The notes under the pieces are model-generated. The model was not told where the DNA came from. It saw nothing but the letters and a program-made list of their open reading frames with translations, and did no database searches. A stretch of 64,000 bases of DNA from Agapetus fuscipes (Eukaryota; Arthropoda; Insecta; Trichoptera; Glossosomatidae), in assembly GCA_951799405.1 (NCBI GenBank), contig OX637353.1, positions 15,252,001 to 15,316,000 of the forward strand. Direction: 5' to 3'. The position numbers were made by a program, and so were the translations under genes. Of the stretch, positions 30,964-40,202 are shown one piece after another. The stretch's first letter is position 1. Every line of letters begins with the position of its first letter.

Positions 30964-31752
30964 AATATATAAGGCACTTTAAGTTCTTTGATTTTATATT
31001 TTATGTTCTTTGATGTTAAAATAAAGGGTTTTGTACTGGGTAACAGTTGTTTTTTATTCCATATTTTTCCATATTTCAGTTTTTTATATCCATATTATAT
31101 TTACATATTTTGTGATTTTTGATACATATTAATCCGGGCCCTAGTAATGAGTATGCCTCACTTGACTTGGTTCTGCATAATAATAATTATCATACCTATA
31201 ACCAAGGTCTGAAAAAAATGTTTTTGGGACATCCATAATTTATAATAAATTATATTGTTTTAGATTTTTATTATATGAACGATGTCTGCCTGGTGAATTT
31301 CTTTATTAGTGATATTTGAATGGTTTCTGAAGTTTTTATTTTTGATATGCTTTTTTTTTTGCTTCTAACCTACTGTTTAGTGTTTATATATGGGTTTATT
31401 TTTTCTTTTCTTTTCTTTTATGTTTTACCGTAATGTTTTATACTTTTTATTCTTGTAATATATATTGTTATTGTTGTTTTGTATAAACTTGATATGTACT
31501 TATTTCGTAAAAGGCTAACGCCGTAAATAAATAAATAAATAAATACACGTTTATAAAATAATAAACCTTATTTAAATATGATTCAATTACCGATTGAGAA
31601 TTTCTGGTTTGTATTTTCACAAAACAAAATTGACACACGTACACAAAAATATTGCATTTGATTTTAACATTTTAAATGATAATTTTCACATTTATTTTAT
31701 TTATGAATTTCCCTCTCTTTCATACCGACATAATTGCAATTTGAATTGTGTG

Positions 31753-31925
31753 AGGGAGATGATGATGATGATGATGATTTCTTTATCAGCGCCGTTTCGT
31801 AACTCAACGTCACTCCAAGGGCGCTTAGTATTTTACTGTGCGAAAAAGTGTGTCTTCATCCTCCTCTTTAGCTCCTCAATCGTCCTAGACCTCCGGATTT
31901 CTGATGGTAGTTGATTCCAGGTTGA
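31753..31925 (-). pseudogene. L2/CR1-type LINE C-terminal end
   Basis: The minus strand encodes WNQLPSEIRRSRTIEELKRR and MKTHFFAQ before a stop, the well-known C-terminus of L2/CR1-group ORF2 (WNxLPxxIR...LKTHLF). The 3' part ends in AACGGCGCTGATAAAGAAAT and (ATC)n. It resembles the ends at 47.3 kb and of SINE S1-L. Confidence 0.75.
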
Positions 31926-31931
31926 CACCTT

Positions 31932-32256
31932 GGACCGGTCCGTAGTCCAGTGGCAACACTTCGGACTCGTAAATGGAAGGTTGTGGATTCGGATCCCGGC
32001 GGAGCACAAAAATATACCATTTATATTTCGAATGTGCTCTTCGCTGGGTTGAAAAATTCATAAACCTTTACCAATGACCGGTCACCAAAGGTCCATCCAG
32101 CCTTACAGCAACTGGGTCTTGCTTGAGTATTGGCGCTTTGTAGCGACGACCAAGCTCGTACACCTCTGCGGCACTACAACAAGTGTCATAGACCCCTAGA
32201 GTCTTTAGAATCTAGGGAGTCTCCCGCACAGGATTTCTTAAAAAAAAAAAAAGGTC
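31932..32256 (+). mobile_element. SINE S1-A
   Basis: Very well preserved plus-strand copy. Head GGTCCGTAGTCCAGTGGCAA, B box GGATTCGGATCCC (one base off), body, AAGCTCG at 32151-32157, module CACCTCTGCGGCACTACAAC, hairpin CTAGAGTCTTTAGAATCTAG, and an A run at 32240-32252. Confidence 0.9.
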
Positions 32257-32352
32257 GCAGGGCCGGCCACCGCAAAAGCACGGTCTCCGAAAACAGTGGC
32301 AATTTACCTTCTAGGTTCATTTAGCAGGGTTTCCGCTCCGTTCTCTGCTGAT

Positions 32353-33333
32353 CTTACCCCCGTATTCATGACCAATACTGCCTCAAGTAACAATACTTAC
32401 CTAAGTCAAGCGCTACACTTACTCAAGGGTCGACATTCTGGAGCGTTTTGTTTCACAAAGAACACTAAATCTTTAATCAGCCTAGTGCCCAACTTAGTGG
32501 AGATGTACGGCCAGTCATTGGCTCTCGAAAAAACCCAGCTCTGTAATTGGTCAATAGCTTCCGACCAATATTCGGCGTACTTCATTCTTATCATGGCCAC
32601 TTCTTTCAAATTTCAATGACATTTGAGCTGTTGAACTTGACAAATCGAAGAAATGTCAATGTCATATTTTGAGCTGTGCATAAAACTTGACAATCGAAGA
32701 ATTTTTTGGCTTTGTTAAACCCTCAATGAGCAACGGAAAGACTGTATACAGAACGACGCATTTTTAAAATCTAAAACGCCTTCTAAATTCTTCCTCGTCG
32801 TAATCGTAAATGGGTCTTTACAGTCTCTGATATATTTTCTTAGGACACTATTTTTGGTCAAAACAATGTTTTTATACTCGTTAAAGTCATCTTCATGTAA
32901 GAATTCATTATTTTATGTAAATAATTCACAACCAAACAAAAACTTTGCTGACGAAATGCGACGGAATATTTTGACAGTACATCTATCATTGCAGTATGGT
33001 CAAAACCGATTCTGATGGTCAAACAATGTTAATATACTCGTCAAAACAATGTTAATACACTCTAAAAAATTGTCTTCATCGTAAGAATTCATTTTTTCAT
33101 GTTAATTCACAATCAAACAAAAAATGTGATAACAATTAAATACGAAGGAATATTTTGACAGCGCTTAAGCGTTGGTTAATATACCTGCCGACCTTACTTA
33201 CCCAAGCGCTAGTATTTAGAGAGCCCTAGCGCTGCTTTTACCCTAAGTATTGTTTCTGAAACGAATTTCGCCAATCTGACAGATAGCGCGCCCTATGGTA
33301 AGTGCTAGTAGGATTCATGAATACGGGGGTAAG
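32353..33333. mobile_element. TIR element M9
   Basis: Ends CTTACCCCCGTATTCATGA and its complement at 33315-33333 (TCATGAATACGGGGGTAAG). About 980 bp, no transposase motif seen. Internal direct repeats (AAACAATGTTAATATACTCG and GTAAGAATTCATT) suggest local duplication. Target duplication not resolved. Confidence 0.65.
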
Positions 33334-33666
33334 TGTTTGCTCCCTTGAGCTCAGGACTTTTGAGACAATCAGCTCTTGGATGTAGAAAGAGATGTTTATA
33401 ATTACAAAAAAGAAATGAAATGGAAAATTTTAAACGCCAACCGATAAAATATCATTGTTTATTAATTGTAGAATAGGTACAAAACTAACGATTCAGTAAT
33501 ACCAACACAAAGTAATTATTTATTTATTTTTCTGAATATATAATTTCTGCGTTATTAATTTAAAAAGGAATCTAAATAAAAACTAAAATTTAAGGAATAT
33601 TTGTGATGCCATCTGGCCGGGCTAAGGACAGTACCTACAGATCGTCATAATTTCGATACAATATTA
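33334..33666. other. No feature recognised
   Basis: AT-rich; nothing supported. Confidence 0.4.
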
Positions 33667-33952
33667 CGTCCATAAATTACGTCATCGATTTTTGACGATT
33701 TTAGACCCCCTCCCCTTACAATCATCCTATAGTCATTATCTAATGACCCCTCCCCCGTCTTGCTGTAATAATGGATGAGCTTAATAATGAATAATGTTAT
33801 ATATCTTACATAATATTTTGTATATTTTGTAGAAATTGGTATTTACAAGAACGACGTCACTTTTGGTACTCGTACGTCATTTGCCATCATCCGCAGACCA
33901 GACTCCCCCCCCCCCCCCCTTAATTCGAATGACGTAATATATGGACGGCCCC
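33667..33952. mobile_element. MITE M3, left end eroded
   Basis: Same sequence as 56662-56955; the right TIR ATATGGACGGCCCC is intact, the left begins at CGTCCATAAATTACGTCA. Confidence 0.8.
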
Positions 33953-34024
33953 TTAGGTAGTTTAAAAATATAATAGTAAAACAAAATGCGGAAGCTCACC
34001 TCGATTGCGTAAATAGGAAAAATA

Positions 34025-34065
34025 TAGTTGACCGGTCCGTAGTTCAGTGGTAACTCTTCGGACTT
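34025..34065 (+). mobile_element. SINE S1 head scrap
   Basis: GACCGGTCCGTAGTTCAGTG with TCGGACTT: only the A-box half of the tRNA-like head. Confidence 0.6.
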
Positions 34066-34168
34066 GACGCAAATGGCGTAACTTTATATTTTCCGCTCTC
34101 GGGGGACTTCCCTTATAAATTAATGTTACTTGGATTGTTTTTGCAAGGAAAGGCAGAAGAAAAAGTTG

Positions 34169-34400
34169 AATAACTCGAAAATTGGGAAAATCGAGATTTC
34201 GTAATAAAACGCAAGAACAATGCGAAAAGAATAGGTAGAATGCGACAACCGTTCAATTTGGACGAATATCTATAAATATGACCAAGATAAAACATTGGTC
34301 GCCTTTTTCATCCCATACAAGTTGTACTGGTTGTCTGAACTTCAAACGTGATTTCCCAACATTCTTGTTTTTTGAGTTATTGCTCTTTATTATTAAACGT
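34169..34400 (+). mobile_element. MITE M1, both ends trimmed
   Basis: Core identical in layout to 51756-52003, from AATAACTCGAAAATTGGGAA to GCTCTTTATTATTAAACG; terminal 10-15 bp lost on each side. Confidence 0.75.
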
Positions 34401-34737
34401 TATTATTAAATTCATTACTAGTTTTTAATACAAAAACAAAAACGACAATCTAAGTCTGTTTTTTTTTTAAATAAAAAAATATTTTAATTTATTAAGAAAA
34501 TTATTTCGCGTGTTTTTAAATATTTATTTAATTTTAGTGAAGAATACCAGATTGTCGTTTTTGATTTCACATAATTATTTTAGAAGTTAGGAAAAATAAT
34601 AATTTGCTTTTGTGATTTATTAATGTGTTATTTTTATTATTGAAAATAACTGGGATTTTATACAAGGAAAAAAAATGTTTTTATTGTGAAAAAAAAAACA
34701 ATTCTTTAACAAGAAATGGTCATTATGGTTCCTTGAC
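34401..34737. other. AT-rich, no gene
   Basis: Extremely AT-rich. Nothing supported. Confidence 0.5.
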
Positions 34738-34925
34738 TTCTGTAACTGTAACTTTGTCACAATTCCGCTAGGGGTGGCCATAGCCTCTTCAGAGCTGCCT
34801 CCATTTCTTCCTATGTATCTTTACATATGTATAGCTCTTTCAATTCATTCATACCCATCACCTTTTTCATGCATTTACTTCACTTACGTTCACTTTGTAG
34901 ATCCCATTCTTTCCCAATCTAAAGG
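34738..34925 (-). mobile_element. LINE-A 3' fragment
   Basis: TGTAACTGTAACTTTGTCAC tail side, then the reverse of the coding end (CGCTAGGGGTGGCCATAGCC, CATCACCTTTTTCATGCA). About 45 codons of LINE-A remain. Confidence 0.75.
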
Positions 34926-34984
34926 TTGGTATGAAGTAAACCATCCAATACTGTAAAAAATGGTTCACTTTGACAAATTCGTCC
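34926..34984 (+). mobile_element. R element 5' scrap
   Basis: AGGTTGGTATGAAGTAAACC to GGTTCACTTTGACAAA, joined directly to MITE M5. Confidence 0.6.
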
Positions 34985-34985
34985 G

Positions 34986-35487
34986 CTTAGTGCTTGTTTG
35001 TCTTATTTCCATCAGAGGTCATTTCACATTAACAATGTTTGTAGGTGTACTGGACCAAAGTGTCTTTTGAAAACTGGAAATTTATTTTTAAAATATTTTA
35101 AAACTAGTATTCCTTGACTTATAGGCTGGTATGAGGCTGACCACCCATACTGTAAACAATGGTTCACTTTGCCAATGTCACCCCTGTTTCAGGGAAGGTC
35201 GGCCAGAGTTGCAGGGCTTATGTTCATTTGAGATTGGGTTTAGTATATTGTAGGTCCACATGCGGCATGTGTGAGCGCGAAATTATGCGTGTCTGTTTGT
35301 GGGACTGCATTTAATATGAATCTCAAATGATACATACCTTTGCAACTTAGATTTAGAGCTAGTATCACATTATCGTGTTTTACGTTTTTTCTTAGCTCAA
35401 ATTGTGTAGAATGTGATTCTGAAAAAAAACCATCAAAATGTTATCTATGAGTCGAATGGTTGATAAGCCAAACAAGCACTGGGTGGA
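34986..35487 (+). mobile_element. MITE M5 interrupted by R
   Basis: Left part CGCTTAGTGCTTGTTTGTCT to AAAACTAGTAT, right part CACATTATCGTGTTTTACG to GATAAGCCAAACAAGCACTG. The interruption is an R copy with CTAGTAT repeated on both sides. Confidence 0.75.
35108..35357 (+). mobile_element. R element with clean target duplication
   Basis: Complete copy from TCCTTGACTTATAGGCTGGT to CAACTTAGATTTAGA, flanked by CTAGTAT on the left and CTAGTAT on the right. This defines the R ends and shows that it duplicates about 7 bp on insertion. Confidence 0.85.
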
Positions 35488-35504
35488 CGCAATGCCTCTG
35501 CTGT

Positions 35505-35582
35505 TTCAGGAAAAGTCGGTAAAAGTTGCACGGATCATGTTCATTTAAGATTTGGTTTTTAATTTGTAAGTAGAAATGCGTC
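35505..35582 (+). mobile_element. R element middle scrap
   Basis: GCTGTTTCAGGAAAAGTCGG to AAGTAGAAATGCG. Confidence 0.55.
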
Positions 35583-35621
35583 ATGGAATTACTTTATTTG
35601 TAAGAAAAAATACTGGATTAT

Positions 35622-35947
35622 GTTGACCGGTCCGTAGTCTAATGGTTAACACTTCTGACTCGTAAATGGAAGGTTATGGGTTCGAACCCCGCTGAGCACA
35701 ATTAATATACCATTTATATTTTCAAATATGCATTTCGCTGGGTTGAAAAATTCATAAACATTTACCAAAGACCGTTCCCTAAAAGTTCATCCAGCCTTAC
35801 AGTACTGTGACTTGCTGGAGTTTTGGTGCTTTGTAGCGACGACCAATTGCTTGTAAACACCTCTGCGGCACAACAAGAAGTGTCATAGACCCCTAGAGTC
35901 TCTGAAATACAGGGAATCTTTTGCACAGGATTTCTACCAAAAAAAAG
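35622..35947 (+). mobile_element. SINE S1-A
   Basis: Plus-strand copy: GACCGGTCCGTAGTCTAATG, B box GGTTCGAACCCC, body with small deletions, S1-A module (GCGGCACAACAAGAAGTGTC) and an A run after GGATTTCTACC. Confidence 0.8.
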
Positions 35948-36260
35948 AACCTCTAGTCGTGTAATTTCCTCACTTGTAAAAATAATCTTTCTCCATTACC
36001 TTTGTCAAACAAAGTCGACAACTTTTGCCAAACACCCCGCGGAGTTTTATTGGGGCGACAAAGGTCATTAATATCAAGACAAATATTTCATTTCATACAA
36101 TCCCATTGGCGCTATCTTTCAACAGATATAAAAACAAACTTTTTCCACTGTCCACTTTCCACTTTCTTTGAGGGTTTTTTTTAAATTAAAACTTGTTTTC
36201 TGTTAGTTTTTGATACATGTTATAATTTCTTGATTTTTAAAATGTAATTTGTTGTGTATG
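35948..36260. other. No feature recognised
   Basis: A 60-codon plus frame (36002-36184) lacks recognisable features. Confidence 0.4.
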
Positions 36261-36261
36261 T

Positions 36262-36505
36262 TCCTTGACTTATAGGTAGGTATGCGGCTGACCACCCATG
36301 CTGTAGAAAATGGTTCATTTTACCAATGCTACCCCTGTTTCTGTTGCAGGGTGTATGTTCATTTGAGATTTGGGTTTTATGTTGTAGGTTCACATTCGGC
36401 ATTTGCAAGCGCGAACTTGTACGTGTCTGTTTGTGAAAATGCATATAATGTGAATCTCTAATGCTACATGTATTTTGCATCTTAGATTAGATTAGATCGA
36501 ATTTA
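36262..36505 (+). mobile_element. R element copy
   Basis: TTCCTTGACTTATAGGTAGG to GCATCTTAGATTAGATTAG, with a short internal deletion after CCCCTGTTTC. Confidence 0.8.
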
Positions 36506-36597
36506 GGAAAGTTACCAAATGGATTGATTGAATGGACTCGACCCAAATTCCATATCCCACAAAATTGTGACGGCTCACGGTCGGGTTGCTAGATAAA

Positions 36598-37080
36598 TGG
36601 CAGTCCAGTGGCAACACTTCGGACTCGTAAATGGATGTTTATTGGTTCGAATCCCAGCGGAGCGCAAAAACATACCATTTATATTTTCAAATTTGCTCTC
36701 CGTCGGACTGAAAAATTCATAAAACTTACAAAAAATTACAGCTTACAGCAAATGGGTCTTGCTTGAGAATTGGCGCTTTGTAGCGACCAAGATCGTAAAA
36801 AGTCCGATCGATAGCTGCTCAGTTGGTAGAATGCTTGTATTCTATACTGAGAGCAAGGGTTCGATCCCCACCAAGGGTGTCAGACATGATTTCCCGTTTT
36901 GGCGTTTATTTCAAACCCAAATATTGGCAAGGTGTACTCAGCCTTCAAAAGAAATGAGAACCATCCCCCTTGGCAGCTGCGAAACCCCCACTTCAAATGA
37001 AAGTGGTTGGTGTGAGGCCGGCCCCCTTACTCGTAAAAAAAATAGGTCCCGAATCGCCACATGCGACCCCTATAGGGAAA
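36598..37080 (+). mobile_element. Composite SINE S1-D, near complete
   Basis: First unit: head GCAGTCCAGTGGCAACACTT, B box GGTTCGAATCCC, body to CAAGATCG. Second unit: TCGATAGCTGCTCAGTTGG (A box), GGTTCGATCCCC (B box, about 36857), body GGTGTCAGACATGATTTCCC, hairpin CACTTCAAATGAAAGTGG and GGTCCCGAATCGCCACATGC. Two tRNA-like promoters in one element. Confidence 0.85.
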
Positions 37081-37104
37081 ACGTAGTAAACGATAGATCT
37101 GAGA

Positions 37105-37590
37105 ATGGCGGTACACAATGGCATATTGTTACCGACTTTGATGTATGGAAGTGAAGCATGGACAGTGAATGATAGCGAAATGAGTAAAGTATGTACGGTG
37201 GAAATGAAGCATTTGAGAAGTATGACAGGAAAAACTTTGAGGGATAGAGTTAGGAATGAATGGGTAAAAAAAAAATGTAATTTGAAAGAGGATGTGAAAG
37301 TTAAGGTACAAAAGAATGTGATGAGATGGTTTGGGCATGTGGAAAGAATGAAAGATGATAGACTGACAAAGTATGTAAACAAAGAAAGTGTGAAAGGAAA
37401 AAGAGGGAAGGGACGACCGAGAAAAGTATGGAGTGATCAGATTGAGGAGATTGTGAAAGAATGGGATATACAAAGTGAACGTAAAAGAAGAAAATGCATG
37501 AAAAAGGTGATGGATATGAAGGAATTGAAAGAGGTATGTCAGGATAGGAAAAAATGGAGGCAACTCTGCAGAGGCTCTGGTTACCCCTAG
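37105..37590 (+). pseudogene. LINE-A RT C-terminal ORF (best copy)
   Basis: Open 161 codons: LLPTLMYGSEAWTVND, VEMKHLRSMTGKTLRDRVRN, MRWFGHVERMKDDRLTKYVN, KRGKGRPRKVWSDQIEEIVK, KKVMDMKELKEVCQDRKKWR. This is the post-palm tail of a non-LTR reverse transcriptase; the catalytic half is missing, so it cannot act alone. The 3' end CTAGCGGAATGGCGACAGAG and tail (TTACAG)n run to 37627. The unbroken frame suggests a younger copy than the others. Confidence 0.85.
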
Positions 37591-37627
37591 CGGAATGGCG
37601 ACAGAGTTACAGTTACAGTTACAGTAG

Positions 37628-37800
37628 TCAAGAAACTACAGGGAATGTTACATGGGCCTTCAACTGCCTTCAAACCACCCACACCAACCCACAACCTTCC
37701 AGATACGACTACGAGTCCGTAGCGGGAATCAAAACAATATGGACTACATTCTGCGCTCCTTTTTTACATACCTACACGTCGAAGGCTTTAGGCAAATTTA
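37628..37800 (-). mobile_element. SINE S4 fragment
   Basis: Shares CGACTACGAGTCCGTAGCGG and GGACTACATTCTGCGCTCC with 47337-47462. In reverse it reads as a tRNA-like head (GTCCATATTGTTTTGATTCC and so on), weaker here. Confidence 0.5.
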
Positions 37801-38499
37801 TACTGGGTCAGTAACTGTCGCCAGTCCACTGCCCACAGCAACTGACCTGGCACTGCGATCGTGTTAGTTGATTTCAAGTCAGTTACGGTCGCGGCTGTAA
37901 CTGACTTTATTGCTGTTTGATATTTTTCGGCGTCAGTCGCTACCCTCACGGCCGCACCTCGCGCGCCAGTACAACTGACGCAGGGTAAATGCCGGAGTCA
38001 GTCGCTGTCGCTGTATTGTAAATAATAAGAGAAAGGAATAAAAATATGACGCGAAAACTGAAAATTTACAGATCATACATCTTTACTGCAAATAGAGCTT
38101 CTTGATAACAACAAAAACAAATCGTCAAAGTGTTTTGGCGTCATTCTCAAAGTCAGTTTGAATTCACGAGGATCTTCCTTAACTGAGTCTTGAACGATTC
38201 GACAGAGCCTACTTAACTGTAGAAAATTTTGATGCTTGCAATTTATAAAAAAACAATAATTTTATTTACAAATTAAAAAGTATTTTTGAAAAGCGCCGCT
38301 AGATGGTAGTTTATTGTTAGCAAACACATACGTGAATAAACGGGCAACAAATACATAAGCAGTCGTGAAATCGTAGACGAATTGTGGCTCCTGTCTATTC
38401 ATCTAATCCCTATCTCTTGAAAGGAATCTGTCGAAGGACAGATTCCCCAAAATTTTACTGACTTGGATGTAAACATGGCCCATGGGTCGCTACGCGTTA
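37801..38499. other. No gene; short shared repeat
   Basis: 37830-38030 is GC-richer with several GTCAGT words in both orientations (CAGTCGCTGTCGCTG, AACTGACGCAGG), possibly an old palindrome. At 38296-38335 GCCGCTAGATGGTAGTTTAT and GTTAGCAAACACATA match, inverted, 48255-48295. Confidence 0.4.
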
Positions 38500-40152
38500 A
38501 GGCTAGTTCGCACGAGGCCACTGATTTAGTCAAGTACCGAGTAATTTAGTAGTGGGCGGGGCGCTACTCGCCCGTGAAGCGTTCGCATTACGGTCCAGTA
38601 CAGTACACAAGTGCGAAGTTGGCTGCAGAAAGCCCTTTCTATAATGGCGGAAAATTTGAATTGGTTGCAGTTTGAAAATATTAATTGAGTATTAAAATCA
38701 TGTTATTATAAAGCCCTTTAAATTGGCTATGGTTTGGTAATATTAACTGATTTATGCCCGGCCACCTAGCTAGGAGCCTGTTTAGCAAACAACTTCGAAA
38801 CTCGACTTTTGTAAATTCGAAATGTATTTTATGGTTTATAAAATAATATACACGTTTTAAATAAAAACAACACATGACTATTTGATGTTTATAATAATAT
38901 CTACCATTTACGCTACAAACATTATTTTTTAATTGAATTTTTATCTTTTCAATGATGTGTACAAAGTATATTTTGTATGCACACACTATAATACGGCTCG
39001 TAGTCTGCAGCTGCATTCAGATGCATTTCTCTGTTGCGTTTTTCGTTGTTGACAATTAACATCAATATTCGACATGTAAAATCGGCATTTTCAAATACAC
39101 GGCGGTCACCAATCAATTATCAAGTTAAAGAAGAAACATGGTTCAACTTTTCAGAGGCTGACCGCGAGAAACTTGTTCAATCCTGCTACATACGCCTCTC
39201 ACATCTGTCACAGATACCAGCTGATGGCTTACAGTGGCATAAAATTGTAATGCCTCTAATTAGTTATCCCCGTGTGTCACTGAATTGTTTCTGTACAAAA
39301 CAACAAGTAACAATCCATCTGAAGGATATCATAAGGCCTGTGATATGACAAATTTATGGTAGGTACCTATAAACATCGATCAATGTAAAAGATCGATGTT
39401 TTTAAATACGTAATAAATTCATGGACGATAATAGTTATTTCCACAACATCTTTACCAAAACTATATTTGTACAGCTCTATTGTCAGCAAGGAGCTACATG
39501 ATTGTATTTTTGACAGCTGATATCCGCACCAAAAATCGATGTCATACTATTCTTATCGAAAAAAAATTACCTTTCTCAAAACTTTTTGGACGTAGATAAG
39601 TCCTAGCAACTTCTATATTCTCAAGAGTTTCTAAAAAACCAAGGATATCGGTGTGCATATCCACTTATTTACAGTTTAAGCATGACATAACCTCACTGAC
39701 AGGTCGCTAAGTTTAGGGAGCGGAACATCGGGCTCGCAAATATAAGAAGTTCTTAAGTACTTAAATATTTTTAAACAGCACTTTATCTTTAAATATTCTT
39801 GCTGAAAACGGGCATTATCTTTTCAAACTGCAGCCAATTTAAATTGCCGCCATTCTTGCATTTCCGTTTCCCCGCCAAGAGTGAGCGGCCAATGGCGCGG
39901 CCGCTAATAAACTCGACTCGGACTCGGGCTTTTCCGTGGCTCTTCGGACTCGGACTTTTCCGTGGCTTCTCGGCAACACTCGCCCACGGACGGTGGGCGG
40001 GGCCGCTACTTGCCCGAAAAAATAGAATGAAATGGATCGGCTTGACTAAACCATTGACTTAACTACTGGACTAAATTGTTGGGGTTCGCACACGTTTAGC
40101 CACTAAATTACTCGTTACTTGACTAAATTACTCGCCTTGTCCGAACCAGCCT
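38500..40152. mobile_element. PIF/Harbinger-like non-autonomous element
   Basis: TIRs AGGCTAGTTCGCACGAGGC and (complement) GTCCGAACCAGCCT, flanked by TTA (38497-38499, 40153-40155). Subterminal AGTCAAGTAMCGAGTAATTT occurs in both arms. 1,653 bp. Frames inside (38681-39016 minus, 39034-39348 plus) show no DDE or Myb-like motif that I can recognise. Includes a GC-rich part with CTCGACTCGGACTCGGGCT repeats. Confidence 0.7.
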
Positions 40153-40202
40153 TTAGTGCGATACTGAACCGAAATCAGATACTGCCATAATTGCATACCT
40201 AT

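Larger units (their letters stand above)
28968..31143 (+). mobile_element. hAT DNA transposon, complete ends
   Basis: Perfect 21-bp TIRs beginning TAGGGCCCGGATTAATATGT, flanked by the 8-bp duplication GTAATGAG (28960-28967 and 31144-31151). Length 2,176 bp. 8-bp duplications and the encoded transposase both say hAT. Between the left TIR and the ORF is a GC-rich leader (29275-29400). Internal CCATATTTTTCCATATTT words occur near both ends, plausible subterminal binding repeats. Confidence 0.95.
27176..31238 (+). pseudogene. LINE reverse transcriptase (frameshifted, split)
   Basis: Two frames form one RT. 27176-27589 carries the pre-RT linker (KKFWSYANSLRKG); 27603 onward carries the fingers and palm: NYRPISKLSAIPKLLEKL, HQHGFLPNRSTTSNL, YTDFSKAFDRVSH, SGVPQGSHLGPL, catalytic LLFADD (residues 206-209 of the second frame), then DLGVVFDCGLSF and YCSPVWSPLY. 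A one-base shift at about 27585 (TNPG to DNVPAVMLKNC) separates them. The second frame ends at the hAT TIR (GAG|TAG at 28967-28970); beyond hAT the same frame resumes at 31152 with YASLDLVLHN and stops at 31236-31238. No endonuclease is seen. Catalytic residues look kept, but the copy is dead. Confidence 0.9.
27090..31545 (+). mobile_element. jockey/CR1-like LINE, interrupted by hAT
   Basis: 5'-truncated non-LTR retrotransposon: C-terminal half of the RT ORF, a hAT element at 28968-31143, the last 30 codons of the ORF, a 3' untranslated region from 31239, and a (TAAA)n tail ending near 31543 after AAAAGGCTAACGCCG. The left boundary is uncertain; the frame is open back to about 27130. Confidence 0.8.

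Noticed and set aside
36820..36870. tRNA-like sequences with good A and B boxes (also at about 4205, 15300, 31935, 46645 and 1350)
   Set aside because: Not tRNA genes: the acceptor stem does not close and each runs into a SINE body present in several copies.
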